Shown here piece after piece: positions 17,420-27,977 of a DNA stretch of 38,661 bases. The stretch is from Gammaproteobacteria bacterium (GTDB lineage Bacteria > Pseudomonadota > Gammaproteobacteria > Steroidobacterales > Steroidobacteraceae). A model generated the notes under the pieces. That model ran no database searches and was not told the origin of the DNA. It saw only the letters and a list, made by a program, of their open reading frames with translations. Positions within the stretch are counted from its first letter, which is position 1, and each line of letters begins with the position of its first letter. Where the stretch lies: positions 1-38,661 of the forward strand of contig DAHXNV010000018.1 in the NCBI GenBank assembly GCA_027365225.1. Direction: 5' to 3'. The position numbers and the translations under genes are program-made.

Positions 17420-19789
17420 TCAGGCCGGCGCTGTGACCGTGACGCAGTAGTCCTGGCCGGCCCACTGGCCGTCTGCCTGGCGCCGGTAGGTCAGGTCAAT
17501 CTTTTGTCCCGCTCGGAGCCTGCGGGTATCGATGTCGACCAGGTGCAGGCCGAGCGGATTGGCCGCGGTGGCGCGTTCCTGCGTGTCGTGCCAGCCGTCG
17601 AATCCCCAGCGGAACACTCCCGGCTCCGTCAGCGCAAGCGTCAGCGAGGCCCCTTCAGGGAACTCGCTGGGCGGGGCATGGGGCAGCCAGAATACGCGTT
17701 TCAGGGCGGGGCGCTTGCCGCCATAGCGACGCCACAGCAGCTCGGGTCGGTCGAAGGGTCGGCCAATGGCGCGCGAGGCAGCGAGCTTGATGAACTCGGC
17801 GTGCGCCCACACCAGGGGCATGGCGCTGCCGGTCGGTCGTCCGGGCTCGAGGAAGCGATTGGGGATGGGTGCGGCATCCCAGATCTGCTCGGGCAACATC
17901 CCGCCGCTGGAGGCCATGCGGACCATCGCTTGCAGCAGGGGCAGCGGGTCGCGCCCGGCGGCGAGCTCGTAGTGCCCGCGCTCGCCGGTGAGCAGCGGCC
18001 AAGCCCGCCCCCGGCCGGTGCCGTCGAAGGCCGAGCCGTCATCGTGCTCGCCGTAGCCGTCGTCGTTGTAGCGGCGCCAGCTCGGCCCGCTCGGCGTGTC
18101 GACTTTCAACAGAGCATCGACGAGCGTGAGCGTGCCGAGGATCAGCGGATCATCCGGGGCGCGCAGGCCGAAGCGCACCAGCTGCAGGAAGTCGACGCCG
18201 ACCTGGGCATAGGCCGGCAGATTTGGATCGAGGGCCTGATTGCGGATCGGCAGGGTGTTGCGCAACGCGCTGCGGTCATGCAGCGCATCGGCCGGTGCCA
18301 CGCGCACGTAATACCCGGGAATGCCGTGCTCCCGGGCGAGCGGCGTGTCGCACACCGCCGTCCAGTCCTCGAGGCTCGCGTTCCAATAGTCCGCGATCGC
18401 GAGCGCAAGCTCGCGCGCAGCGGGCTCGAGGTGCGAGGCGCCGCACACCAGGGCCGCGATGCATGCCGAGAGCGTGAACGTGTTGATGCCCGCGTCCTCT
18501 TCCCACCGGTCCTGGTCCGAGACCGGTCCGTTGCGCACGATGAACGAGAGCGCGTTGTGAATCATGCCCGCCACATGCATCCCGTCGAGCGCCTTGTGCG
18601 CGTGCAGCGCGCCGGCGAGCAGCACCGGGAAGGCGGTCTCATCGAGCTGCACGCCGGTCCAGAACGGTGTGCCGCCAAGCCACTGATTCTGATTCCAATG
18701 GCCATCGGCCAGTTGCGTCGCCCGCAGGTAGCGCAGCGTGTCGAGCGCCTCCTGCGTGGCGCCGTAGGCGAGCAGCGCGCCGGCGCACTCGCACAAGTCG
18801 CGCGGCCAGACCAGGTGATATCCGGGGCGCTCATCCTTGGTATTGCCCCAGGGCACGCTCAGACTGGCGACCATCGCGCCGGGGAACGTCTTGCAGTGGT
18901 GTGCCCGCAGCACCATGGTCGAGATCTGAAACTGCTCGCGGCAGTGCGGCGGCAGCGAGCCGGCGAGCGTGGCGCGCTCGGCGCACTCCTTTTGCCACAG
19001 AGTCCAGTCGCTGATTTGCCGCTGCCAGCTCGCCTCGAACGGCTCGAACAGCGCCGACAGCGCCAGGGTCGCGGCAGATTCGGTGCTGCTGCTGATACCG
19101 AGGGCGAGAACCGCCTTGCGCGGCAGCTCGCCGAGCACCGCGACGGTGCCCGGACCCGCGCACTCATACTCCCAGCGCATCGCGCCGTTGCACGCGAAGT
19201 CCTGCCAGCCGTCGCTGGTGCCGACGTAGCCGCAGCTCGCACGTCCCCAGGCGTCGTGCTGATCCGGATCGACCGCCCCGAGCGCAAGCGCGAAGGGGCC
19301 CTGCTCGCCGAGCAGCAACCGATGTCCGCGGTGATCGGCCACGCTCACCCTGTTGTCGTGTCCGGTCCCCCCGAGATGCGGAGCGAGCAGCGCGTACGGC
19401 CGCAAGCCCTCCTCGCCGGTGAGCTCGACCTCGACCAGCAGGACGTCCCGCTCGGCGCACGGCACGATCCGCAGCGTGAGATCGAATCGCTCGTGATGAT
19501 GCACGACGTGCACCGCGGGAATCCCGGGACCGGCGAGGGTGATGGTCGGCTTGCCGAGGCGCTTGACCTCGGCCCAGAACCCGCGGCCGTCGGCGACGAT
19601 GAAGCCGAGATCGCGAATCTGCGGAATGTCGACGCGCGGATAGTAGACCTCGTTGACGATCCCGCCGCCGATGGTGAACCACAGCCGCGAGCGGCCGAGC
19701 GAGCAGCCGATGACGTCCTTGGCGCTGCTGCACCAGGTGGGCGAAAGGCCCGGTGCCCCCGGAGCGTCGCGTGAGCCGTTTTCGGTCAT
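17420..19789 (-). CDS. Glycoside hydrolase family 15 glucoamylase-type enzyme
   Basis: This 789-residue protein has the prokaryotic glucoamylase layout: an N-terminal beta-sandwich (about residues 1-270) starting with FTIGGGIVNEVYYPRVD, then an (alpha/alpha)6 barrel. Barrel motifs are YHLVWPRDLCE (Trp 328-Asp 331), the general-acid region DRWEEDAG (Glu 430/431) and the general-base region GGMLPEQIWD (Glu 634). It would release beta-glucose from the non-reducing ends of alpha-glucans or maltodextrins. No signal peptide is seen, so it is probably cytoplasmic and acts on glycogen or imported dextrin. The ATG at 19789 follows an excellent AGGAGG site; codons upstream in frame are rejected. No other glycogen gene is adjacent. 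Confidence 0.9.
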   Translation of the reverse strand: MTENGSRDAPGAPGLSPTWCSSAKDVIGCSLGRSRLWFTIGGGIVNEVYYPRVDIPQIRDLGFIVADGRGFWAEVKRLGKPTITLAGPGIPAVHVVHHHERFDLTLRIVPCAERDVLLVEVELTGEEGLRPYALLAPHLGGTGHDNRVSVADHRGHRLLLGEQGPFALALGAVDPDQHDAWGRASCGYVGTSDGWQDFACNGAMRWEYECAGPGTVAVLGELPRKAVLALGISSSTESAATLALSALFEPFEASWQRQISDWTLWQKECAERATLAGSLPPHCREQFQISTMVLRAHHCKTFPGAMVASLSVPWGNTKDERPGYHLVWPRDLCECAGALLAYGATQEALDTLRYLRATQLADGHWNQNQWLGGTPFWTGVQLDETAFPVLLAGALHAHKALDGMHVAGMIHNALSFIVRNGPVSDQDRWEEDAGINTFTLSACIAALVCGASHLEPAARELALAIADYWNASLEDWTAVCDTPLAREHGIPGYYVRVAPADALHDRSALRNTLPIRNQALDPNLPAYAQVGVDFLQLVRFGLRAPDDPLILGTLTLVDALLKVDTPSGPSWRRYNDDGYGEHDDGSAFDGTGRGRAWPLLTGERGHYELAAGRDPLPLLQAMVRMASSGGMLPEQIWDAAPIPNRFLEPGRPTGSAMPLVWAHAEFIKLAASRAIGRPFDRPELLWRRYGGKRPALKRVFWLPHAPPSEFPEGASLTLALTEPGVFRWGFDGWHDTQERATAANPLGLHLVDIDTRRLRAGQKIDLTYRRQADGQWAGQDYCVTVTAPA

Positions 19790-19990
19790 GATCTTCAGCC
19801 TCCTATAGGGTCGGCCGCTTCCATCGAGCGTGCCAAAGCCCACTACCATACTGCATGCTCTGGTCGAAGGCATCGGGGTGCACAGGGAACGGGGCCTGCG
19901 AGTGTGCCGAATCGGCGGCCTGCTTTGCGCCCCACGGCGCCCGAGCGGGGCTTGACTCGTCGCAGCGCGCTCGATCGGGCGTGCGGCGCG

Positions 19991-20326
19991 CTAGCCGCCC
20001 GAGCGCTTGGCGTCCCAGCCCCGCCGGCACAGCTCTGCCACGAGCCGGTCGCGATGCTCGCCCTGGATCTCGATGCGCCCGGCGCGTACCGCGCCGCCGG
20101 CGCCGCACAGTTTCTTCAGCTCGCGCGCGAGTGCCTCGAGCTCGACGTCCCCGAGCGGCAGGCCCATGATGACCGAGACGGCCTTGCCGCCGCGGCCGGC
20201 GATCTCGCGTCCGACCCGCACTCGGGCCGGTCCGGCCGGCGCCCGCGGCGCGGCGGCCGGGGCGCGCGGGGGCGCCGCGGGCGCGTTGCGCAGCACAACG
20301 CCTCGGCCGGTGCGGTAGGATTTCAT
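19991..20326 (-). CDS. YciH/SUI1-family translation factor-like protein
   Basis: This 111-residue protein has an SUI1 (eIF1-like) domain: GGKAVSVIMGLPLGDVELEALARELKKLCGAGG (written as segments, with KLCGAGGAVRAGRIEIQGEH giving the typical CG-G pattern) and a closing LVAELCRRGWDAKRSGG. The N-terminal half is Ala/Pro/Arg-rich. E. coli YciH has the same size and affects initiation fidelity under stress. I start at the ATG giving MKSYRTGRG; 12 upstream codons are open but lack support. It is divergent from the bkd genes. Confidence 0.85.
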   Translation of the reverse strand: MKSYRTGRGVVLRNAPAAPPRAPAAAPRAPAGPARVRVGREIAGRGGKAVSVIMGLPLGDVELEALARELKKLCGAGGAVRAGRIEIQGEHRDRLVAELCRRGWDAKRSGG

Positions 20327-20336
20327 CGGGGGGATT

Positions 20337-21775
<1,439 letters not shown>

Positions 21776-21778
21776 GTC

Positions 21779-22798
21779 ATGGCACAGATGAACATGGTGC
21801 AGGCGATCAACTCGGCGCTCGATGTGATGTTGGGACGCGATCCGCGGGTGGTGGTCTTCGGCGAGGACGTCGGCTATTTCGGCGGGGTGTTCCGCTGCAC
21901 CGACGGGTTGCAGCGCAAGTACGGCGAGCACCGCGTGCTCGATACGCCGATCGCCGAGGGCGGCATCATCGCCGCGGCGATCGGCATGGGCGTCAATGGC
22001 CTGCGGCCGGTGGCGGAGATTCAATTCGCCGACTACATCTATCCCGCGTTCGATCAGATCGTGAGCGAGCTCGCCCGGCTGCGCTACCGCACGGCGGGGG
22101 ACTTGTGCGCGCCGGTGACCATCCGCACCCCGTGCGGCGGCGGCATCCGCGGCGGCCAGACGCATTCGCAGAGCCCGGAGGGCGTATTCACTCACGTGTG
22201 CGGTCTGAAGGTCGTGATGCCCTCCAATCCGCACGACGCGAAGGGCCTGCTGATCAGCTCGATCGAGAGCGAGGACCCGGTGCTGTTCTTCGAGCCCAAG
22301 CGCATCTACAACGGCCCCTTCGACGGCGATCCGCACAAACCCGCGGTGCCGTGGAGCAGCCATCCCAAGGGCGAGGTTCCCGACGGCCACTACGCCATAC
22401 CGCTCGGCAAGGCTGATATCGTCCGCCCGGGCGCCGCGGCGACCGTCCTGACCTACGGCACCATGGTGCACGTGGCCGAGGCGGCGGCGCGGCTGTGCGG
22501 GGTCGATGCGGAGATCATCGACCTGCGCACCCTGGTGCCGCTGGATGTCGATATGCTGTGCACGTCGGTCCGCAAGACGGGCCGATGCGTCATCGTCCAT
22601 GAGGCGACGCGCTTCAGCGGCTTCGGCGCGGAGTTGTCGGCAACCGTGCAGGAGGAGTGCTTCTGGCACCTGGAGGCGCCCATCGCGCGGGTCACCGGGT
22701 GGGACACGCCGTATCCGCACGCGTTCGAGTGGGACTATTTCCCGGGGCCCGCGCGCATCGCCGCAGCGCTGCGTGCCGTGATGGAGAGCGCCGCATGA
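21779..22798 (+). CDS. bkdA2: Branched-chain 2-oxoacid dehydrogenase E1 component, beta subunit
   Basis: This 339-residue protein is the beta subunit of the same E1. It has the family opening MNMVQAINSALDVML, FGEDVGYFGGVFRCTDGLQ, the cofactor-domain TPIAEGGIIAAAIGMG, and the potassium/substrate region PCGGGIRGGQTHSQSPEG. The C-terminal transketolase domain has DLRTLVPLDVD and VIVHEATRFSGFGAEL, then a PYPHAFEWDYFPG ending. These are BCKDH-like rather than PDH-like features. It lies between E1alpha and E2; its stop overlaps the E2 start (ATGA), consistent with coupled synthesis. Confidence 0.94.
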   Translation: MAQMNMVQAINSALDVMLGRDPRVVVFGEDVGYFGGVFRCTDGLQRKYGEHRVLDTPIAEGGIIAAAIGMGVNGLRPVAEIQFADYIYPAFDQIVSELARLRYRTAGDLCAPVTIRTPCGGGIRGGQTHSQSPEGVFTHVCGLKVVMPSNPHDAKGLLISSIESEDPVLFFEPKRIYNGPFDGDPHKPAVPWSSHPKGEVPDGHYAIPLGKADIVRPGAAATVLTYGTMVHVAEAAARLCGVDAEIIDLRTLVPLDVDMLCTSVRKTGRCVIVHEATRFSGFGAELSATVQEECFWHLEAPIARVTGWDTPYPHAFEWDYFPGPARIAAALRAVMESAA

Positions 22799-24015
22799 GC
22801 CGCTACGTCTTCAAGCTCCCCGATCTTGGCGAAGGCACGGTGTCGGCCGAGGTCGTCAGCTGGCACGTCAAGCCCGGTGAGATCGTCGCCGAGGAGCAGG
22901 TGCTGGTCGAGGTGATGACCGAAAAGGCCGCCGTCGAGGTGCCTTCGCCGGTCAGCGGCACGGTGATTTCCACCCGCGGCGAGCCCGGCGAGATGGTCGC
23001 CGTCGGCTCGGAATTGATCGTGATCGAGACCGGGGATACGAGCGGGCCGCAGGCGCGTGAGGAGCCTGCGGGCGAGCCGGCCGGGGCGCCTGGTGCCCGC
23101 GCCGAGCCGGCGCCGGCTCAGGGGCGGGTCATGACGTCCCCGGCCATCCGCCGCCGCGCGCACGAGGCGGGAATCGATCTGACGCAGGTGCAGGGCAGCG
23201 GACCGCAGGGCCGCATCGTGCGCCAGGACCTGGAGGCGCACATCGCGGGTGATGCGCGCGGCGCGCCGCGGCCGAGGCGTGCGGAGGCTGGCGATGCCGA
23301 GCCGCAGCGCGAGGAGATCAAGGTCATCGGCGTGCGCCGGCTCATCGCCCAGCGAATGAGTCAGAGCAAGCGCGACATTCCGCATTTCTCCTACGTCGAG
23401 GAAGTCGACGTCACCGAGCTCGAGGCGTTGCGCCGGCACTTGAACAGCCGGCTCGCCGCGGGCGAGCCGGCGTTGACCTACCTGCCGTTGCTGGTCGTGG
23501 CCCTGGTGCACGTCCTGCGGGAATTCCCGCAGTGCAATGCGCACTACGACGCCGAGCGCGGCGTGATCATCCGTCATCGCGCGGTGCACGTGGGGGTGGC
23601 TACCCAGACGAGCGAAGGATTGAAGGTGCCGGTGGTGCGCGACGCCCAGGGCCGCTCCCTGTGGGAGATCGCCGCGGAGATGCGCCGCGTGACCGAAGCG
23701 GCGCGCCTCAACAAAGCGACCCGCGAGGAACTCGGCGGCTCGACCATCACGCTCACCAGCCTCGGCAAGCTCGGCGGGATCGCCAGCACGCCGATCATCA
23801 ACGCGCCCGAGGTGGCCATCATCGGCGTCAACCGCGCGCTCGAGCGGCCCGTGGTCTACCAGGGCGCGGTGAGCGTGCGGCGCATGATGAATCTGTCCTC
23901 CTCGTTCGATCATCGCTTCGTCGATGGTTACGACGCGGCAGCGATGATCCAGGCGCTGAAGGAGCGTCTCGAGCACCCCGCGACGATGTTCATGAGCGAG
24001 CCGCGGCAGCGTTGA
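22795..24015 (+). CDS. bkdB: Branched-chain 2-oxoacid dehydrogenase E2 (dihydrolipoamide acyltransferase)
   Basis: This 406-residue protein has three domains. A single lipoyl domain (1-80) has the lipoylated lysine in EVMTEKAAVEVPSPVSG (Lys 44). A peripheral-subunit-binding domain (about 113-150) includes SPAIRRRAHEAGIDLTQVQG. The catalytic domain (about 180-406) ends with the active-site motif FDHRFVDG (His 373, Asp 377). It would transfer the branched acyl group to CoA and form the core of the complex. Linkers are Ala/Pro/Glu-rich as usual. No E3 (lipoamide dehydrogenase) gene follows, so the complex must borrow E3 from elsewhere in the genome. Confidence 0.94.
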   Translation: MSRYVFKLPDLGEGTVSAEVVSWHVKPGEIVAEEQVLVEVMTEKAAVEVPSPVSGTVISTRGEPGEMVAVGSELIVIETGDTSGPQAREEPAGEPAGAPGARAEPAPAQGRVMTSPAIRRRAHEAGIDLTQVQGSGPQGRIVRQDLEAHIAGDARGAPRPRRAEAGDAEPQREEIKVIGVRRLIAQRMSQSKRDIPHFSYVEEVDVTELEALRRHLNSRLAAGEPALTYLPLLVVALVHVLREFPQCNAHYDAERGVIIRHRAVHVGVATQTSEGLKVPVVRDAQGRSLWEIAAEMRRVTEAARLNKATREELGGSTITLTSLGKLGGIASTPIINAPEVAIIGVNRALERPVVYQGAVSVRRMMNLSSSFDHRFVDGYDAAAMIQALKERLEHPATMFMSEPRQR

Positions 24016-24105
24016 GCTGCCGCCCGGGGCGGCACGGCCGAGGGGCTGTTCCCCGGGCGCGCGCCGATCGAGCCGGGGATCGCGCGCCGGTGAGTGTGAT
24101 GCCGT

Positions 24106-24111
24106 TATACT
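24106..24111 (+). promoter_or_regulatory. -10-like TATACT placed for a leaderless mRNA
   Basis: TATACT ends six bases before the GTG start at 24118, so transcription would begin at or next to the start codon. No ribosome site is visible before that GTG, and a matching -35 element is not clear. Confidence 0.35.
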
Positions 24112-24117
24112 CGGCAT

Positions 24118-24726
24118 GTGAGCCTCGAGCGGTTGTTTCCAACGCTGGTTTATTCGCGGCGCCTGACCGAGGCGCCGCGGCTCATTCCCAGGCTGTTGCG
24201 CGAAACCCGCCAATTGCGGCTCGACGACCCGGCCGGCCGGCGCTGGTCGGCGCAGAACTACCCCGGTGGCTATACCTCTTACGGCTCGGCGTGCCGCATG
24301 CACCGGCTGTCCTCGACATTCGGGGCCCTCGAGCGCGCGGTCGACCGGCATGTGGCCGCCTTTGCCCGCTCGCTCGATCTTGACCTGACCGGCCGCGCGC
24401 TCACCATGACCGATTGCTGGGTCAATATCATGCCGCGCGGCACGGCGCACGGCCTGCACCTGCATCCGCTCGCCACGATCAGCGGCACGTTCTATGTGAA
24501 GACGCCGCGCGGCTGCGCCGCACTGAAGATCGAGGATCCGCGGCTCGAGCGCATGATGGCCGCGCCGCCGCGGCGGCGCGCCGCGCGCCGCGCCAACCGG
24601 CCGTGGGTCGTGATCGGCGCGGCGGCCGGAGCCGTGGTGCTGTTCGAGAGCTGGTTGCGCCACGAGGTACCGGCGAATCCCGGCGGTGAGCGCATCAGCG
24701 TCAGCTTCAATTACGGCTGGTTCTGA
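24118..24726 (+). CDS. Putative 2OG-Fe(II) oxygenase (TIGR02466-like)
   Basis: This 202-residue protein matches the family of putative 2-oxoglutarate/Fe(II) oxygenases recognisable by WVNIMPRGTAHGLHLHP followed by ISGTFYVKTP. Candidate iron ligands are His 114/116 and the distal His 182 (LRHEVPANPGG), with Arg 192 in ERISVSFNYGW as the 2-oxoglutarate anchor. The N-terminal LFPTLVYSRRL is also typical. A basic insert (APPRRRAARRANRPW) replaces a usually acidic loop. The GTG start is the only one compatible with the conserved N-terminus. The substrate is unknown; it is separated from the bkd genes by about 100 bp. Confidence 0.78.
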   Translation: MSLERLFPTLVYSRRLTEAPRLIPRLLRETRQLRLDDPAGRRWSAQNYPGGYTSYGSACRMHRLSSTFGALERAVDRHVAAFARSLDLDLTGRALTMTDCWVNIMPRGTAHGLHLHPLATISGTFYVKTPRGCAALKIEDPRLERMMAAPPRRRAARRANRPWVVIGAAAGAVVLFESWLRHEVPANPGGERISVSFNYGWF

Positions 24727-24747
24727 TCACCCCGGCCGCAGTGCGGC

Positions 24748-25233
24748 TCAATGGACATGGTGCCCATCGGACCCGTGGACGTGCCCGTGCTCCAGTTCCG
24801 CCGCGGTGGCGGGGCGCACGTCCTCGATGCGCACCTCGAACTGCAGCGTCTTGCCGGCCAGAGGATGGTTGCCGTCGAGCGTGACCATGTCGCCGACGAC
24901 CTGGGTGACCGTCACGGCCCGCGGACCTTGCTCGGTCTGCGCCTGCAGACGCAAACCCACGCGGATCTCGCTGATGCCGCGCAGCGCGCGGCGCGGAACG
25001 CGCTGCACCAGATTCGCGTCGTACTCCCCGTAACCCTCGGCGGGCTGCACCGTCACTGTCAGTGCCTCGCCGCTGCTGCGGCCGCTCAGCTCCTTCTCGA
25101 GCCCCGGAATGATGTGGCCATGGCCGTGCAGATAGGCGAGGGGCTCGCCCGGATCGGAGTGCTCGAGCACCGTGCCGTCCTCGCCCTTGAGGGAGTAATG
25201 AAACGTGACGACGGAATCTGTGGCGATGACCAT
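24748..25233 (-). CDS. slyD: SlyD-type FKBP peptidyl-prolyl cis-trans isomerase
   Basis: This 161-residue cytoplasmic protein has the FKBP core (VVTFHYSLKGEDGTVLEHSD, PLAYLHGHGHIIPGLEKEL) interrupted by the insert-in-flap (IF) chaperone domain (GYGEYDANLVQRVPRRAL to VTVTQVVGDMVTLDGNHPLAGKTL). It ends in a His-rich tail (HGHVHGSDGHHVH). That tail suggests Ni/Zn binding as in E. coli SlyD, though cysteines are absent and the tail is shorter. A -10-like TAGAAT lies upstream on the minus strand. It would act in protein folding and perhaps nickel delivery. Confidence 0.92.
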   Translation of the reverse strand: MVIATDSVVTFHYSLKGEDGTVLEHSDPGEPLAYLHGHGHIIPGLEKELSGRSSGEALTVTVQPAEGYGEYDANLVQRVPRRALRGISEIRVGLRLQAQTEQGPRAVTVTQVVGDMVTLDGNHPLAGKTLQFEVRIEDVRPATAAELEHGHVHGSDGHHVH

Positions 25234-25282
25234 CGAGGTGCTCCGGGGATACGGGAGGAGAATGTCGGGCGGCGGGGCGGGG

Positions 25283-25288
25283 ATTCTA
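25283..25288 (-). promoter_or_regulatory. Possible -10 element of slyD
   Basis: TAGAAT on the minus strand, about 50 bases before the slyD ATG. The -35 region is GC-rich and not convincing. Confidence 0.35.
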
Positions 25289-25459
25289 CCGCCGGTGGAG
25301 GTGGCTCGCCACGGCTCGCGGCGGCTCTTCCGAAGGGAGTACCCGCGACGCTCCCGTACAGGTCAGGCCCGCCACCCCCGCGATGGTCATGTCCGCCTCG
25401 CGTCCGGCCGCCTACACTGCCGCGCGTTCCGTGGACCTATGGACTGAAAGGAAAACATC

Positions 25460-25546
25460 ATGGCTATTGCGATATTTCAGCTCGTGCTCACCTGGGGGCT
25501 GCTGCTCGGTTTTGCTTACGACACCGTAGTGGGCCGCCGCGGCTGA
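25460..25546 (+). CDS. 28-residue single-helix membrane peptide
   Basis: An ATG at 25460 follows AAAGGA at good spacing, and a -10-like TACACT lies at 25413-25418. The 28-codon frame encodes MAIAIFQLVLTWGLLLGFAY, a single hydrophobic helix, then a short tail DTVVGRRG with a basic pair. It sits alone between slyD and prpB, with no overlapping gene to explain its composition. It looks like a genuine small membrane protein, perhaps a partner of a larger membrane complex. Function unknown. Confidence 0.5.
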   Translation: MAIAIFQLVLTWGLLLGFAYDTVVGRRG

Positions 25547-25577
25547 GCCCTGCCGCGCCGCGCGCGAGCGCGGCAGT

Positions 25578-26480
25578 CTACGGCGGCAGACTCTTCACGA
25601 TCGAAGCGTCGAGCGCCTCGTAGTCCGCGTAGCGGATCGTCTCGTAGAGTTCCTCGCGGGTCTGCATCTCCCCGATCAGACTGTGCGGTCCGCCCTCGCG
25701 TGCAATCCTCTGGTACAGCCGCTCGTGAGAGCGGGCGGCCATGCGCAGCGCGCTGACCGGCCAGATCACCATCCTGTAGCCCATGGCGCGGAACTCATCG
25801 GCCGTGAAATACGGCGTGCGCCCGAATTCAGTCATGTTGGCGAGCAGCGGGGCGCTGACGCGCCGGGCGAACTCGCGGAACATCTCGGCGCTGGTGAGCG
25901 CCTCGGGGAAGATCGCGTCGGCTCCCGCGTCGAGATAGCGCCGGGCGCGTGCCACGGCGCCGTCCAGTCCCTCGCTCGCGGCCGCGTCGGTGCGCGCAAT
26001 GATGTACAGGTGCCGGCGGGCGCGCGCCGCCGCGGCGATTTTCGCCGCCATTTCCTCCGCCGGCAGCAGCTTCTTGTCGTTCAGATGGCCGCACTTCTTC
26101 GGCAGCATCTGATCCTCGATGTGCACCGCCGCCGCTCCGGCCTCTTCGAACGCGCGCACCATGTGCATCACGTTCAGTGCCTCGCCGTAGCCGGTGTCGC
26201 CGTCGACGAGCACCGGCAGGCTCGCGGCGCGGTTGATCTGGCGGATGAAGAAACAAACATCATCGATCGTGATGATGCCCAGATCCGGCAGGCCCATGGA
26301 GGCGCTCATTGCCGCGCCCGACAGATACACCGCTTCGAATCCGGCGCCCCTGGCCTGCAGCGCCGCGAGCCCGTTGTAGGCGCCCGGCAGCGCAAGGAGG
26401 GAGCCGCGCCCGACGAGTGCCGCGAACCGCTCGCCGGCGGGCGCGGCGGGCTGATCCGCACCGATCAGATAGGTGTTCAC
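25578..26480 (-). CDS. prpB: 2-methylisocitrate lyase
   Basis: This 300-residue enzyme of the isocitrate lyase/PEP mutase superfamily would cleave 2-methylisocitrate to pyruvate and succinate. Visible motifs are YLSGAAMSASMGLPDLG, the Mg-site region VDGDTGYGE (Asp 93, 95), VHIEDQMLPKKCGH with catalytic Cys 130, and IARTDA. The length matches E. coli PrpB (296). The start is GTG preceded by GAGGAGG, a ribosome site that overlaps the end of prpD 13 bp upstream. It is the last gene of the prpC-prpD-prpB operon. Confidence 0.93.
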   Translation of the reverse strand: MNTYLIGADQPAAPAGERFAALVGRGSLLALPGAYNGLAALQARGAGFEAVYLSGAAMSASMGLPDLGIITIDDVCFFIRQINRAASLPVLVDGDTGYGEALNVMHMVRAFEEAGAAAVHIEDQMLPKKCGHLNDKKLLPAEEMAAKIAAAARARRHLYIIARTDAAASEGLDGAVARARRYLDAGADAIFPEALTSAEMFREFARRVSAPLLANMTEFGRTPYFTADEFRAMGYRMVIWPVSALRMAARSHERLYQRIAREGGPHSLIGEMQTREELYETIRYADYEALDASIVKSLPP

Positions 26481-26493
26481 GACGGCCGCCTCC

Positions 26494-27945
26494 TCAGATC
26501 ACGTACAGATCGAAATACTCATTGACCGGCGTGCGCTCGAGACGCGCCCGATCGAGCGACAGCTCGGCGATCGCCCGCTGCTGCTTGGGCGGGAAGCGCC
26601 GCGCGAGGTTGCGCCGGAATTTCTCGATCAACAGCGGGATGCCCTCGGCGCGCCGGCGCCGGTGTCCGAGGGGATACTCCACCACCACCTCCGGCAGCTC
26701 GCGGCCATCGGCGAGCCGCACCGTCACCGCGTTGGCGATGGAGCGCTTCTCGGGGTCGAGATAGTCGCGCGTGAACTGCGGCTCCTCCACGCAGTGGATG
26801 CGCGCGCGCAGCGCGTCGATGCGCGGATCGGCGGCCACCGTGTCCTCGTAGTCCGCCGCGCTCAGCCGGCCGAAGAGCAACGGCACCGCCATCATGTACT
26901 GAATGCAGTGGTCGCGGTCGGCGGGGTTGGCGAGCGGACCGTGCTTGTCGATGATGCGCACGCACGCCTGATGGGTGCGCACGGTGACGCGCTCGATCTG
27001 CTCGGCGCCCACCCCGAGCTCGGCGAGCTGACCGTGGATCCGCATGGCCGCCTCCACCGCGGTCTGGGCGTGGAACTCGGCCGGATAGGAGATCTTGAAC
27101 AGGACATTTTCCATGACGTAGGAGCCATAGGCGCGCGAGATCTTGAGCGGCTCGCCCTTGAGCGACACGTCATAGAAGCCCCAGGTCCTGGCCGAGAGCG
27201 CCGTCGGATAGCCCATCTCCCCGGTGCGCGCCATCAACGCCAGGCGGACCGCGCGGCCGGTCGCATCGCCCGCCGCCCAGCTCTTGCGCGAGCCGGTGTT
27301 GGGCGCGTGGCGGTAGGCGCGCAGGCTCTGCCCGTCCACCCAGGCGAGCGAGATGGCGTTGATGAGCTCATCGCGCGCGAGGCCGAGCAGGCGGCCGACC
27401 ACCGCCGTGGAGGCGACCTTGACCAGCAGCACGTGATCGAGCCCGACGCGGTTGAAGCTGTTCTCGAGCGCGATGACGCCCTGGATCTCGTGCGCGCGGA
27501 TCATGGCCGTCAACACCTCGCGCATGGTGAGCGGCGCGCGCCCGCGCGCCAGCGCCTCGCGCGAGAGCCAGTCGGCGGTGGCCGCGATCCCGCCGAGGTT
27601 GTCCGACGGATGGCCCCACTCGGCCGCGAGCCAGGTGTCGTTGAAGTCGAGCCAGCGGATCATTGCGCCGATGTTGAACGCGGCCTGCACCGGATCGAGC
27701 TGGAACTGCGTGCCCGGCACGCGCGCGCCGTTCGGCACCCAGGTCCCGGGCACGATGGGGCCGAGGAGCTTGGTGCAGGCGGGGTACTCGAGCGCCTCCA
27801 GACCACAGCCGAGCGTATCGAGCAGACAGTAGTGCGCGGTCTGGTAGGCCAGCTCGCCGCCGGGCTCCGCGCCGAGCACGTAATCGGCGATGTCGAGCAT
27901 GACCTGATCGGGGGCGGGCCGGGCGGCGGCGTGAGGTGCGGACAT
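26494..27945 (-). CDS. prpD: 2-methylcitrate dehydratase (MmgE/PrpD family)
   Basis: This 483-residue protein would dehydrate 2-methylcitrate to 2-methylaconitate. Its family marks are [50 protein letters not shown] (in part: RWLDFNDTW and GHPSDNLG), [37 protein letters not shown] and [12 protein letters not shown]. Length equals E. coli PrpD (483), an iron-sulfur-independent enzyme. No acnD or prpF is present, so this PrpD plus a cellular aconitase would complete the steps to methylisocitrate. It lies 32 bp after prpC and 13 bp before prpB. Confidence 0.94.
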   Translation of the reverse strand: MSAPHAAARPAPDQVMLDIADYVLGAEPGGELAYQTAHYCLLDTLGCGLEALEYPACTKLLGPIVPGTWVPNGARVPGTQFQLDPVQAAFNIGAMIRWLDFNDTWLAAEWGHPSDNLGGIAATADWLSREALARGRAPLTMREVLTAMIRAHEIQGVIALENSFNRVGLDHVLLVKVASTAVVGRLLGLARDELINAISLAWVDGQSLRAYRHAPNTGSRKSWAAGDATGRAVRLALMARTGEMGYPTALSARTWGFYDVSLKGEPLKISRAYGSYVMENVLFKISYPAEFHAQTAVEAAMRIHGQLAELGVGAEQIERVTVRTHQACVRIIDKHGPLANPADRDHCIQYMMAVPLLFGRLSAADYEDTVAADPRIDALRARIHCVEEPQFTRDYLDPEKRSIANAVTVRLADGRELPEVVVEYPLGHRRRRAEGIPLLIEKFRRNLARRFPPKQQRAIAELSLDRARLERTPVNEYFDLYVI

Positions 27946-27977
27946 GGTGCGATGGTGCGGCGGGTTTGAGGGGGGGG

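Noticed and set aside
17246..19774. 842-codon plus-strand open frame opposite the glucoamylase
   Set aside because: Low-complexity Arg/Ala/Gly translation and no ribosome site, while the minus strand gives a complete GH15 protein with catalytic motifs.
22735..24663. 642-codon minus-strand open frame opposite the E2 gene
   Set aside because: No recognisable motif and it covers the conserved lipoyl and catalytic domains of the plus-strand gene.
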